This document shows positions 1 to 7,961 of a DNA stretch of 64,000 nt, piece after piece. The stretch lies in NCBI RefSeq assembly GCF_918698095.1, contig NZ_CAKKLY010000001.1:1-64000 (forward strand), read 5' to 3'. Source of the stretch: Arthrobacter sp. Bi83 (GTDB lineage: Bacteria > Actinomycetota > Actinomycetes > Actinomycetales > Micrococcaceae). Position numbers and translations under genes: made by a program. The notes below the pieces were generated by a model. That model ran no database searches. It saw only the letters and a program-made list of their open reading frames with translations, and was not told the origin of the DNA. How positions within the stretch are numbered: the stretch's first letter is position 1; each line of letters opens with the position of its first letter.

Positions 1-100
1 CCCCCACCAGCCTCCGGCCCGGTTGAACCCGCCCACGCCCCGGCAGCCACTAACGGTGTTGTGCCTGCCGAACCCCTACAACTGCTAAGGACTTCCCTTT

Positions 101-1603
101 ATGACTGTCTCCGCGCTTTCCCCTGCCATTTCACCCGAACGTGAAGCTGCATTGCTCGCCGCTGTTCCTACCGGCCTTTTGATTGGCGGGCAATGGCGGG
201 CGGCGTCCGACGGCGGCACGTTTGACGTGCACGATGCCGCCACCGGGGAGGTGCTCGCCACACTCGCCTCGGCGACCAGCGACGACGCGGTCGCCGCCCT
301 CGACGCCGCCGCCGCCGCCCAGGCGTCCTGGGCGCGGACCGCACCCCGGCTGCGGGCCGAGATCCTCCGCCGGGCCTTTGACCTGGTCACCGAACGGGCC
401 GAAGACTTTGCCCTGCTGATGACCCTGGAAATGGGCAAACCCCTGGCCGAAGCCCGCGGCGAAGTCACCTACGGGGCGGAGTTCCTGCGCTGGTTCTCCG
501 AAGAAACCGTCCGCGATTACGGGCGCTACCTCACCAGCCCCGAGGGTAAGAACAAAATCCTCGTCCAACACAAACCGGTCGGGCCGTGCCTGCTCATTAC
601 GCCCTGGAACTTCCCCCTGGCGATGGCCACCCGCAAAGTAGCCCCTGCCGTCGCCGCCGGCTGCACCATGGTCCTCAAACCCGCCAAACTCACGCCCCTC
701 ACCGCCCAGTACTTCGCGCAGACCATGCTCGACGCCGGGCTGCCCGCCGGAGTCCTCAACCTCGTTCCCTCCTCATCCGCCTCCGGCATTTCCGGGCCCC
801 TGCTCGCCGACCCGCGGTTGCGCAAGGTTTCCTTCACGGGTTCCACCCCGGTCGGCAAACGCCTGATGGCCGACGCGGCGCAGAACGTGCTGCGCACCTC
901 CATGGAACTGGGCGGGAATGCCCCCTTCATCGTGTTCGAGGACGCCGACCTTGATAAAGCCGTCGAAGGTGCCATGGCCGCCAAAATGCGAAACATGGGC
1001 GAAGCCTGCACCGCCGCCAACCGGTTCCTGGTCCAGGAATCCGTCGCCGCCGAGTTCACTGCCAAGTTCGCCGCTGCGATGGGCGCCCTCACTACCGGCC
1101 GCGGCACCGCACCCGCTACGCAGGTCGGTCCGCTCATCGATGCCGGCGCAAGAGAGGACGTGCACGCTCTGGTGAGTGCCGCCGTCGACGCCGGAGCCAC
1201 CGCCGTCACCGGCGGCGCACCCGTGGACGGTCCCGGGTACTTCTACCAGCCCACAGTCCTGGCTAACGTGGCCAACGATGCGGCGATCCTGGGCCAGGAG
1301 ATCTTCGGTCCCGTCGCCCCCGTCACCACCTTCAAAACCGAGGAAGACGCCATCCGGCTCGCCAACGCCACCGAATACGGCCTCGCTTCCTACCTCTACA
1401 GCCGGGACTTCAACCTGCTCCTGCGCGTTGCCGAGCAGATTGAGTTCGGCATGGTCGGATTCAACGCGGGCGTCATTTCCAACGCCGCAGCACCCTTCGG
1501 CGGCGTCAAGCAATCAGGGCTCGGCCGCGAAGGCGGCTCAGAAGGCATCGCCGAATACACCACCACCCAATACATCGGCATTGCCGACCCCTACGTGAAC
1601 TAA
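101..1603 (+). CDS. gabD: NAD(P)-dependent succinate-semialdehyde dehydrogenase
   Basis: A 500-residue aldehyde dehydrogenase that would oxidise succinate semialdehyde to succinate in the cytoplasm. The general base lies in MELGGN (Glu about 269) and the nucleophile in GEACTAANRF (Cys about 303), the 34-residue spacing usual for GabD-type enzymes. The N-terminal ALLAAVPTGLLIGGQWR and the C-terminal PFGGVKQSGLGREGG are also typical of the family. The length is normal. It stands alone on the plus strand and ends in a strong stem-loop at 1619-1660. The 100 bases before it may carry the tail of an upstream gene that I cannot identify. The substrate is inferred from the family; another aldehyde is possible. 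Confidence 0.9.
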   Translation: MTVSALSPAISPEREAALLAAVPTGLLIGGQWRAASDGGTFDVHDAATGEVLATLASATSDDAVAALDAAAAAQASWARTAPRLRAEILRRAFDLVTERAEDFALLMTLEMGKPLAEARGEVTYGAEFLRWFSEETVRDYGRYLTSPEGKNKILVQHKPVGPCLLITPWNFPLAMATRKVAPAVAAGCTMVLKPAKLTPLTAQYFAQTMLDAGLPAGVLNLVPSSSASGISGPLLADPRLRKVSFTGSTPVGKRLMADAAQNVLRTSMELGGNAPFIVFEDADLDKAVEGAMAAKMRNMGEACTAANRFLVQESVAAEFTAKFAAAMGALTTGRGTAPATQVGPLIDAGAREDVHALVSAAVDAGATAVTGGAPVDGPGYFYQPTVLANVANDAAILGQEIFGPVAPVTTFKTEEDAIRLANATEYGLASYLYSRDFNLLLRVAEQIEFGMVGFNAGVISNAAAPFGGVKQSGLGREGGSEGIAEYTTTQYIGIADPYVN

Positions 1604-1618
1604 CCCGCATAGCAGCCA

Positions 1619-1660
1619 AAAGCGCCTGCCAGCCCCGTAAATGGGGCTGGCAGGCGCTTC
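1619..1660. terminator. Bidirectional stem-loop terminator after gabD
   Basis: AGCGCCTGCCAGCCCC (1621-1636) pairs perfectly with GGGGCTGGCAGGCGCT (1643-1658) around a 6-nt loop, flanked by A and T residues. It lies between the convergent ends of gabD and the gene at 1700, so it probably serves both. Confidence 0.8.
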
Positions 1661-1699
1661 ACTGTTGGTTCAAAAACGCGAGCCGTTGCGGGTGCAGGG

Positions 1700-2239
1700 C
1701 TACCGGGAGAATTCCGTCGGCGGGCTGTCCACCCAGTCCTTGTAGATCGGGTCCTCAGGATGCCATGCTCCCCAGTGCGAGACCCGAGGGACATTCACAA
1801 CGTCCCAGTCCGAGTTGACGGGCCGGACGTCGATCCAATCCCAGATGCAGGTCCTATGAAGGATTTTCCACACGCCATCGCGCTTCTCACACAAGTCGCG
1901 GTAGCGGCCAGCCTGGAACATTGTCACCTCGGGGTCCTTGAACGGGACCACACAGATAAACATGCTTTCGCGCTTGGCCCGGTTGCCGTCAATCTCGGAC
2001 AGGACATTGGAAATGTGGTGGCTGCAGCTATGGATCTTGTCGTGCCAGGTCATGGCAGCATCAGCCCACTCCTGGCCGTTTCCCACGTAGCCGCCGTGGT
2101 CATCAAATGAATCGGGCCAGTACGTGGATTTCATCAGCTCGCGGTCGTGCCGGTCCGCGCCCCTCGCATACAGCATCAGGTTGTCATGGAGGGCTTGCTT
2201 GTCATACAACTCAGTCAGTTGAGCATCTGTGGGGGACAT
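1700..2239 (-). CDS. SnoaL-like (NTF2-fold) polyketide-cyclase-type protein
   Basis: A protein of about 179 residues in the SnoaL/NTF2 alpha+beta cone fold, a family that includes cyclases, isomerases, epoxide hydrolase-like enzymes and small subunits of ring dioxygenases; the reaction here is unknown. I chose the ATG at 2239 (MSPTDAQLTELYDKQ) because the longer reading frame upstream is low-complexity and runs through promoter module A. Motifs LMKSTYWPD, DDHGGYVG and GRYRDLCEKRDGVWK are shared almost word for word with the gene at 21491, so the two are paralogs. The start lies 59 nt from the -10-like element of module A, the same offset seen at modules E and F. Confidence 0.75.
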   Translation of the reverse strand: MSPTDAQLTELYDKQALHDNLMLYARGADRHDRELMKSTYWPDSFDDHGGYVGNGQEWADAAMTWHDKIHSCSHHISNVLSEIDGNRAKRESMFICVVPFKDPEVTMFQAGRYRDLCEKRDGVWKILHRTCIWDWIDVRPVNSDWDVVNVPRVSHWGAWHPEDPIYKDWVDSPPTEFSR

Positions 2240-2296
2240 ATATCCAGACTTTCTACTCCAAACGCCAGGCAGCGTCCTTGCTGCCCTCGTTAGAAA

Positions 2297-2366
2297 CAAC
2301 GCTAGAAGCCGGAGCTGCTGGACGAGTAGCATCTTGGGCGCCAGGCAGTTAAGAAGCAACGCCAGG
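2297..2366 (-). promoter_or_regulatory. Shared promoter module, copy A
   Basis: On the plus strand AACGCTA begins at 2298, CGCCAG at 2339 and CGCCAG again at 2360. The offsets of 41 and 21 bp are identical in all six copies in this window. Read on the minus strand this is CTGGCG, 21 bp, CTGGCG, then a -10-like TAGCGT, followed by the gene start 59 nt on. Two direct repeats 21 bp apart just upstream of a weak -35 region is the layout used by AraC/XylS activators. This copy is the most diverged, lacking the ATGCCG -35 element of copies B to F. It would drive the SnoaL-like gene at 1700. Confidence 0.75.
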
Positions 2367-2477
2367 TGCCGGGCACCGGGACCGCCTCCATTGGCGCCTC
2401 GCAAGAGCCTGTATGCCCCGCTGGCCTTAGTGCCGCCGTCAAAAGCTTGACCCTAAGGCCAGCTGGCTGGAACCGTT

Positions 2478-3194
2478 TTAGAAGGTGCGCGCGGCAACCC
2501 GCACCGGTTCGGCACGCTTCAGTGCGTCGCTCAGCCGCTCAGCGGACACAGGTGCGGCGGGAGCTTCCAGCATGCGGTCGTCCGGAGTGGCGGCGTCCGC
2601 CAGGTAAAGCCTGGTGTAGGCACCGGCTTCCGGCTCGAAACGCCAGCTCTCAGCCAACGAACCGGCGTCCACTGCATCGAAACCCAGTTGCTCGATAAGG
2701 CTCATGACCTTGGTTTTGGCGGAAGCGTCATCGCCCGCCACGGGCAGGGCGGTGCGATCAGGTGCGCCGGCGGGGCGCGCCAGCTGGGGGATGTGGTGCG
2801 CGAGGATGTTGTTAAAGGCCTTCGTCAGGCCGGCTCCCTGAAAGTGCCGCAGCACGAGCTCGCTCGTAGTCAGCCTTTCCTCGTCGAGCTCAGACACCCT
2901 TCCATCCCGGAACGGGTAGTAATTGGTGGTGTCGAGTACGGCCTTCCCTTCCAGCAGGGATGCGGGAATGGCGGTATGCGCCGTGAGCGGCACGGACAGC
3001 ACAACAACCTCTCCGGCCGCCGCGGACTGTTCAATGGTGCCGCCGGAAGCCAGGGATCCCAACTCTGAGACGAGGCCGGCGAGTGTCTCCGGGCCGCGGG
3101 AATTGGACAGCACTACAGGGATGCCGGCATTTACGGCGAGACGAGCGATGGCAGCACCGATGTTCCCGGTGCCAATGATTCCAAGGGTAGGCAT
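2478..3194 (-). CDS. NADPH-dependent F420-reductase-like oxidoreductase
   Basis: A 238-residue Rossmann protein of the F420H2:NADP oxidoreductase-like family. The dinucleotide-binding loop is GIIGTGNIGAAIARLA near the N-terminus, followed by NSRGPETL, the basic patch that usually selects NADP. DTTNYYPFRDG and the KAFNNI segment are also family traits. The physiological substrate is not evident. It is divergent from the ArsR-type gene at 3348 with a perfect 8-bp inverted repeat between them, so it is probably repressed by that regulator. Related genes occur at 23357, 46207, a fragment at 47845 and a partial gene at the right edge. Confidence 0.8.
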   Translation of the reverse strand: MPTLGIIGTGNIGAAIARLAVNAGIPVVLSNSRGPETLAGLVSELGSLASGGTIEQSAAAGEVVVLSVPLTAHTAIPASLLEGKAVLDTTNYYPFRDGRVSELDEERLTTSELVLRHFQGAGLTKAFNNILAHHIPQLARPAGAPDRTALPVAGDDASAKTKVMSLIEQLGFDAVDAGSLAESWRFEPEAGAYTRLYLADAATPDDRMLEAPAAPVSAERLSDALKRAEPVRVAARTF

Positions 3195-3295
3195 TTTTTT
3201 GTTTCCTCAGTCGAGAGTCGTGGATGGGGCGGGAACCTGAAAGCTACGGCCCGTTGATGGCACGCACTGGTGGGTGGGCCTGGCGTTAAACGTAT

Positions 3296-3323
3296 CCTAT
3301 GTTCGCGTCAGCGTAAACATAGG
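3296..3323. promoter_or_regulatory. Candidate ArsR-type operator
   Basis: CCTATGTT (3296-3303) and AACATAGG (3316-3323) form a perfect inverted repeat with a 12-nt spacer, in the intergenic gap between the divergent oxidoreductase (2478) and ArsR-type gene (3348). The equivalent gap beside the paralogous pair near 47 kb also carries perfect inverted repeats, though of different sequence. Confidence 0.6.
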
Positions 3324-3347
3324 CGGTTTTAGCGATAGACTGGGCAC

Positions 3348-3698
3348 ATGGCGAGCCGAACTTCCAACCCCCTCACGCACCCTGACGTCAGTGAACTGGA
3401 CCTGTTCCGCCTGATGGCGGCCGTGACTGACCCGGTGCGGCTGGGGATCGTCATCAAGCTGGCTGGCAGCAGCGAGGATATTCCGTGCACCGACTTTGCC
3501 CTGCCAGTGACAAAGTCTGCCGGGACGCGCCATTTTCGGGTGCTGCGTGAGGCTGGCGTGATCCATCAGCACGACGTCGGTGTCCGCCGCATGAGCCGGC
3601 TGCGTAGCGATGACCTGGAAGTCCGCTTCCCCGGCCTGCTGAAACTGATCCTCCAGGAGGCTGCCCACTTCAACCACGGGGATCGTCAGGCCTCCTGA
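3348..3698 (+). CDS. ArsR-family winged-helix repressor
   Basis: A 116-residue ArsR-type helix-turn-helix protein. After MASRTSNPLTHPDVSELDLF come LMAAVTDPVRLGIVIKLA and the recognition region SAGTRHFRVLREAGVIHQ, then a wing with VGVRRMSRLRSDDLEVRFPG. No cysteine-rich metal site is apparent, so a metal is an unlikely effector. It is paralogous to the protein at 47085 (both begin MASR..NPLT), and both lie divergent to an F420-reductase-like gene, which points to local control of that enzyme. Its 3' end overlaps the convergent NUDIX gene by 13 bases. Confidence 0.85.
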   Translation: MASRTSNPLTHPDVSELDLFRLMAAVTDPVRLGIVIKLAGSSEDIPCTDFALPVTKSAGTRHFRVLREAGVIHQHDVGVRRMSRLRSDDLEVRFPGLLKLILQEAAHFNHGDRQAS

Positions 3699-4228
3699 CC
3701 TGGAGCGGCACCCAGGATCCATCCCGGGGATACCCCGGGTTCAGGTGCCGGAACGGTACGCGGGACATGACCGGTGGCATCGAGTACGTTGTCCAGCCAG
3801 TCCACGCGGTTAGCGAAACGCTTTGCCTTGTGCGGAGCGGTCCACCGGTAGGCGTCGTTTTCCCAATTGATCTTCAGCCGCCGTCGGGACGTCAAGGCAG
3901 TGAAGGTATGGATGAGCCACGGATTGCCCAAGCCGTCAGCCACCACCAAGTCCAGTCCCGGCAGGAGTCCCAGGAGGTCTTTGGTTTGCAGACCTGCTTC
4001 TTCAAACAACTCTTCAAGAGTCTGCTGTTCAGGCGTGGCCCCGGCTTCCATAAATCCGGTAATGCAGTGCCAAAGGCCACTGTCGTGGCCAAGATTTCCG
4101 CTTCTTCTGAACAGGGCAATTTTGTCCTGCCACTGGATGACGGCCGCTATCACGGTGCGGTCCGCGGGGATGTCATGCGCAGCGCGCGAGGGAAACCTCC
4201 CGGCGGACGCCGCATCAACGACGCTCAT
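3686..4228 (-). CDS. NUDIX hydrolase
   Basis: A protein of about 180 residues with a Nudix fold, expected to hydrolyse a nucleoside diphosphate linked to another group. The Nudix box reads GFMEAGATPEQQTLEELFEE followed by AGL. The E-E-x-x-E-E-x-G core is kept, but the usual Glu at box position 7 is Ala and the Arg at position 15 is Glu, so activity or metal use may differ. I chose ATG 4228 (MSVVDAASAG) because GGAAGGAG lies directly upstream; the longer frame runs into the gene at 4264. It is the last gene of the unit that starts at module B, 35 nt after the flavin reductase. Confidence 0.75.
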   Translation of the reverse strand: MSVVDAASAGRFPSRAAHDIPADRTVIAAVIQWQDKIALFRRSGNLGHDSGLWHCITGFMEAGATPEQQTLEELFEEAGLQTKDLLGLLPGLDLVVADGLGNPWLIHTFTALTSRRRLKINWENDAYRWTAPHKAKRFANRVDWLDNVLDATGHVPRTVPAPEPGVSPGWILGAAPGQEA

Positions 4229-4263
4229 ATTCTCCTTCCAGCGCACAGCAACCGCTATGTCTG

Positions 4264-4803
4264 CTACACGACGTCGATCGACTGGGCGTTGACGAGCTCG
4301 CGGAACTTGGCGCCGTGCCAAATGAGCGGCTCGTTTTCGCCCACTCCGAGCTTCTTCACCTCAAGCAGCGCCATCCAGTGATCGCCGGCCTCTGAAACCT
4401 CGTGGACCGAGCACTCAAGCCACAACGCCGCATCTTCTATGAACACTGCTCCGTCCTCACCGACGTCGATGGCCACCTGCTCAAAGCGTGCAGCACGGTC
4501 CTTGCCTGCGAGCTTGCGGGTCAGATTTCCCTGCCCCTTGCCAAAGATCGAAACCCCGAGTGAGGCGGCGTTCTTGATCTGCTCCCATGTCTCCGATGAC
4601 TTCTGCACCGCTACCGCGACGAGGCACGGTTCGAGCGACACGCCAACCATGAACGATGACGCGACGAGTGCATGCTTCTCGTCGCCGGCTTCGACCGCGA
4701 GCACCGCCACTCCTGACGGAAAGTGTGCGAACGTGCTTCTCACCAGCAAAGGGTCATTGCCGAATGAACTGACCTTCGGCCGGGTCATAGACTTCTGGGT
4801 CAT
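4264..4803 (-). CDS. Flavin reductase family protein (NADH:FMN type)
   Basis: A 179-residue flavin reductase domain protein that would supply reduced FMN to a two-component monooxygenase. FAHFPSGVAVLAV, LVASSFMVGVSLEPCLVAVA and SETWEQIKNAASLGVSIFG match the flavin-reductase-like fold. It is a distant paralog of the gene at 28693. It sits 75 nt after an SDR and before a NUDIX protein, all downstream of module B. Its partner could be the luciferase-like monooxygenase at 27422, since none is adjacent. Confidence 0.8.
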   Translation of the reverse strand: MTQKSMTRPKVSSFGNDPLLVRSTFAHFPSGVAVLAVEAGDEKHALVASSFMVGVSLEPCLVAVAVQKSSETWEQIKNAASLGVSIFGKGQGNLTRKLAGKDRAARFEQVAIDVGEDGAVFIEDAALWLECSVHEVSEAGDHWMALLEVKKLGVGENEPLIWHGAKFRELVNAQSIDVV

Positions 4804-4878
4804 GGGTTTTCTTCCTCTCGGTGGCCGCGTGGGAGTGATCGCTCTCTGACCACTCCCGGGCGGAATACGTCTGGACGG

Positions 4879-5628
4879 TTACGCAGCGGTCTGGCCGCCG
4901 TCGATAGGCAGCGCGACACCGGTAATGTATGAAGACTGCTCACTGGCGAGAAACAGGACGGCATTGGCTACTTCTTCTGCGGTTCCGACACGACGTGCGG
5001 GAACCATATTGATGAGATAGTCCGCGGCGGCAGGGTTTTCCGCCAGGGCCTCTTCCATCATTGGAGTCCTGATGGGCCCAGGGCAGATGGAGTTTGCGCG
5101 GATATTCTGCTCCGCGTATTCGAGGGCGATGGTGCGGGTCAGCCCGAGGAGGCCTGTCTTGGCAGCGCTGTAACTGCCGTATAAAGGCGTTCCCATCAAA
5201 GCTGCAGCTGAAGCCACATTAACTATCGATCCCCCGCCACGCTCCAGCATGGCCGGAATGGCAAACTTCATCGTGAGGAAAGCACCCCGGAGATTCACGT
5301 TGATCATCTTGTCGAAGTCGGATTCCAGCGCCTCATGGTGCTGCACCATCGGAGCATTGGCGCCCGCGATATTGCACAGAATGTCGAGTCCGCCGAATTC
5401 GCTGATGGCCAGGCTGACCATGGCCTTCGCGTCTGCGGTGTTTGAGATGTCAGCCTGGATGGGCACGCTGCGATCTCCGAGCTCCACAGCCGTTTTCTCC
5501 TGGGCCCCCGAGAAATCCGCCAAGACGATGTTCGCGCCCTGCTGGTGAAACAGGCGGGCAGTTGCCAAGCCCATGCCTGAGCCGGCACCGGTGATTATTG
5601 CGGTCTTGCCTTCGAGTACGTTGCTCAT
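4879..5628 (-). CDS. Short-chain dehydrogenase/reductase (SDR)
   Basis: A 249-residue classical SDR. Coenzyme loop TGAGSGMG, an NNAG variant reading CNIAGANAP, catalytic YSAAK in YGSYSAAKTG, and a C-terminal ITGVALPIDGGQTAA are all in the usual places. Asp in ADFSGAQ suggests NAD preference. It would interconvert an alcohol and a ketone in the ring-degradation pathway; the substrate is unknown. The ATG at 5628 is 62 nt beyond the end of a short leader ORF and 156 nt from the module B -10-like element. Confidence 0.85.
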   Translation of the reverse strand: MSNVLEGKTAIITGAGSGMGLATARLFHQQGANIVLADFSGAQEKTAVELGDRSVPIQADISNTADAKAMVSLAISEFGGLDILCNIAGANAPMVQHHEALESDFDKMINVNLRGAFLTMKFAIPAMLERGGGSIVNVASAAALMGTPLYGSYSAAKTGLLGLTRTIALEYAEQNIRANSICPGPIRTPMMEEALAENPAAADYLINMVPARRVGTAEEVANAVLFLASEQSSYITGVALPIDGGQTAA

Positions 5629-5689
5629 CGTTTTTCCTTCATGTCCTTGTAGATGTGGGCATACCTGCCGGGCGCGGGCAGGCCTCGCG

Positions 5690-5728
5690 TCACCGGAGGG
5701 ATGAGGGTCTTGGACTGGGGATGCTCAC
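5690..5728 (-). other. Short RBS-led ORF (12 codons) in module B leader
   Basis: GTG at 5728 is preceded by AAAGGAGAT and begins 56 nt from the module B -10-like element. It encodes MSIPSPRPSSLR and then stops. The RBS and GTG correspond base for base to the true start of the flavin reductase at module E. This is either a leader peptide or the fossil start of a gene copied with the promoter. Confidence 0.45.
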
Positions 5729-5782
5729 GGGATCTCCTTTGATCTCAGTGCGGAGGCTTTCCCTGCCAACTTCGCCCACAAT

Positions 5783-5851
5783 CAACGCTAAGAGCGGGCG
5801 GGGCTGCACCGGGATGGCCATCAACGCCAACATGGAATGAAACTGCGCCAA
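5783..5851 (-). promoter_or_regulatory. Shared promoter module, copy B
   Basis: AACGCTA starts at 5784, CGCCAA at 5825 (+41) and CGCCAA at 5846 (+62). Minus-strand reading: TTGGCG, 21 bp, TTGGCG, then the conserved -35 position (ATCCCGG, at offset 25 to 31), then TAGCGT as -10. It drives the SDR, flavin reductase and NUDIX unit. The 33 bases ending at the leader GTG match copy E at 29 positions. Confidence 0.8.
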
Positions 5852-5926
5852 AGTGTGTCCTCCGTGAGGGCAAGTCATTAGAGCTGGCGATGTACTTCGG
5901 CGAACACGCTGCAGCCAGGAATAAAA

Positions 5927-5976
5927 GTGCTCCCCGGAAGCTGGAACTGAATGACAGTCTGGCTTCCGGGGAGCAC
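5927..5976 (-). terminator. Intrinsic terminator of the Baeyer-Villiger monooxygenase gene
   Basis: GTGCTCCCCGGAAGC (5927-5941) pairs with GCTTCCGGGGAGCAC (5962-5976), a 15-bp perfect stem. On the minus strand it is followed by TTTTAT, so it ends transcription of the gene whose stop is at 6015. Confidence 0.85.
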
Positions 5977-6014
5977 TACACCTCCCGAAACAAAGGGGAA
6001 TGGCCGGTGGCTAT

Positions 6015-7715
6015 TTACTTGGCCGCAAGAACAGCGTCAAGGCTCCGGTTTTCGTTCGCGCTTTGCCCTGAATTGCCAGGTGCGAAAGCCTTCGTAAACA
6101 CGAAGCCGCGGTAGTCGTCGGAGACAACTTCTTCGACCTTCTTGACGTACTTGTCGAAGCCACCGGCATACGGGATGAAATAGCGCGAGCCGTCGTATTT
6201 GTTGACGTGGACCATATAGTTGTCCACGGCCCGACGCAGGAGCGGCGCCGCGATCTCATTGCAGTGGTCGCCCCACTCCCGCTCTGCCTCAAGGCTGGCC
6301 TCAATGCGAACGGCGCCCTTCTTTTCGGCGTGCGCAATGATATCCGCCACAAAGTCAACGTGTTGGTTGTTCCCCGCGAAGAAGTTTGCAAGCACACTCG
6401 GGCTCTGTGCGCCGGTGAGCATAAACAGGTTCGGGAATCCATGCGTCATGACCCCCAGATGGGTCTGCGGCTTATGCTTCCACCGGTCGCTCGGCTGCTG
6501 GCCGTGCTCGTTGCGGACGTTGGCCTGGTCCAGGGCGCCCGTAAAGGCCTCGAAGCCGAGGGCAAAAACGATCAGGTCAACCTCGTACTCATTGTTCCGG
6601 GTCTTAATCCCCGTCTTGGTGATGCGCTCCACCGGATCGCTTCTCAGGTCAACGAGACTGACATTGCTTTGATTGAAAATTGGGTAATACCCGGTATCAA
6701 TGCAGAGCCGACGGATGCCAATCGGGTAGGAGGTAGGCATCAGCTTCTCGGCGGTCTCGGGATCGTCGATCATGTCGCGGATCTTGCCGCGGACGAACTC
6801 TGCGACGACGTTGTTGACGTCGATGTTCGTCCCCTGGTCGGAGAAAGTTCCGAGCAGGGTCTGGCCCCCGAACGCCCATCTGGACTCGAGAATCTGCTGC
6901 TGCTGTTCCTCGGAGAAGTCTGAAGCCTTACCGGCAAAGCCCTGCATGACGTAGCCGACCGGGGAGTTGTAGGACTCGTCACGCAGTTGCAGAACCTTTT
7001 TATTGAGGCGCGCCTTCTTCCTCCTGTCCGCCGGCCCGTTGTGTGCAGGGATCGAGTAGTTCGGGGTGCGCTGCAGGACATAGAGGTGCCCGGCTGTTTT
7101 GGCGATCTCCGTGGCAGCCTGCACACCCGAAGATCCTGTTCCAATGAGGGCCACGCGCTTGCCTGCAATCTCAACGGGGGTCTGGGGCCAGTGGGCGGTT
7201 TGATGCCACTCCCCCTCGAAATCATCGAGTCCCGGGAAGTCCGGCTTCCGCGGCTTGGAGAGCTGTCCCGTCGCCATCACCAGATAGCGGGCCCAAACCG
7301 TCCGGCCGGTATTGGTCTTGATGAGGTACTTGTTCTCCTGGGGCTGCCAATCGGCGGACGTCACCCAGGTGCTTAGTGAGAGGTTGCGGCGCACATCGAG
7401 GCGGTCCGCCACGTAGTTCAAGTACCGGAGGATTTCGGGTTGTGCGGCGTACCGCTCGCTCCAGTCCCATCCCGCGTAGAGCTCGGGATCAAACATGAAG
7501 GCGTAGCTGTGGCTCTCCAGGTCCACGCGGGCACCGGGGTAGGCGTTGTGATACCAGACGCCCCCGACCCCGGCTGCTCCCTCGAAGCCGTGTACGTCGT
7601 GTCCCAGGTCTGCAAACCGGTGGAGCGCGTAAATGCCCCCCATGCCCGCGCCGATAACAACGACGGAATATTCCTCAGTCTCACCCGGGGGGTTCTGGAT
7701 GTGGTTGTTTGACAT
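6015..7715 (-). CDS. Baeyer-Villiger (flavin-containing) monooxygenase
   Basis: A 566-residue FAD- and NADPH-dependent monooxygenase of the cyclohexanone-monooxygenase class, converting a ketone to an ester or lactone. Two Rossmann loops are visible, VVVIGAGMGGIYALHRF near residue 20 and VALIGTGSSGVQAATEI, with GGVWYHNAYPGARVD between them. The class fingerprint F-x-G-x(3)-H-x(3)-W-P appears as FEGEWHQTAHWP: Gln stands at the usual His position and a His one residue earlier. ATG 7715 (MSNNHIQNPPG) was chosen over 7784 because the upstream part overlaps a leader ORF and GGGAG precedes it. It is a single-gene unit between module C and its own terminator. Confidence 0.88.
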   Translation of the reverse strand: MSNNHIQNPPGETEEYSVVVIGAGMGGIYALHRFADLGHDVHGFEGAAGVGGVWYHNAYPGARVDLESHSYAFMFDPELYAGWDWSERYAAQPEILRYLNYVADRLDVRRNLSLSTWVTSADWQPQENKYLIKTNTGRTVWARYLVMATGQLSKPRKPDFPGLDDFEGEWHQTAHWPQTPVEIAGKRVALIGTGSSGVQAATEIAKTAGHLYVLQRTPNYSIPAHNGPADRRKKARLNKKVLQLRDESYNSPVGYVMQGFAGKASDFSEEQQQQILESRWAFGGQTLLGTFSDQGTNIDVNNVVAEFVRGKIRDMIDDPETAEKLMPTSYPIGIRRLCIDTGYYPIFNQSNVSLVDLRSDPVERITKTGIKTRNNEYEVDLIVFALGFEAFTGALDQANVRNEHGQQPSDRWKHKPQTHLGVMTHGFPNLFMLTGAQSPSVLANFFAGNNQHVDFVADIIAHAEKKGAVRIEASLEAEREWGDHCNEIAAPLLRRAVDNYMVHVNKYDGSRYFIPYAGGFDKYVKKVEEVVSDDYRGFVFTKAFAPGNSGQSANENRSLDAVLAAK

Positions 7716-7740
7716 GGCTTCGCTCCCTGGACGCGCGTCT

Positions 7741-7812
7741 TCACTGGTCACTGGCGTCACCACTCGTTGGATGGAACAACCCATCCTGGTTCCGTACTTT
7801 TGAAAAGCCCAC
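7741..7812 (-). other. Short RBS-led ORF (23 codons) in module C leader
   Basis: AAAGGAGATCCG precedes GTG at 7812, 56 nt from the module C -10-like element. The ORF runs 23 codons and stops 25 nt before the monooxygenase ATG. The 33 bases from 7810 to 7842 match the start region of the flavin reductase (29233-29265) at 31 positions. Candidate leader peptide with translational coupling, or a duplicated gene start that has lost its gene. Confidence 0.5.
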
Positions 7813-7866
7813 CGGATCTCCTTTGATGTCAGTGCGTCGGCTGCTTCGCCGAGCTTCGTTCACAAA

Positions 7867-7934
7867 TAACGCTAAGAGCCGCCGGGTAATGACCGGCATG
7901 GCAATGGACGCCAATAAGGCGGGAAAATGCGTCA
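7867..7934 (-). promoter_or_regulatory. Shared promoter module, copy C
   Basis: AACGCTA starts at 7868, CGCCAA at 7909 (+41) and CGTCAG at 7930 (+62). The conserved -35-position element ATGCCGG lies at offset 25 to 31 on the minus strand. It drives the Baeyer-Villiger monooxygenase. Confidence 0.8.
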
Positions 7935-7961
7935 GTTATTCACACTTCGCCCGTGCGCGGG

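Noticed and set aside
1..100. Possible 3' end of a gene before gabD
   Set aside because: Frames are open but too short to recognise, with no clear stop consistent with a known family.
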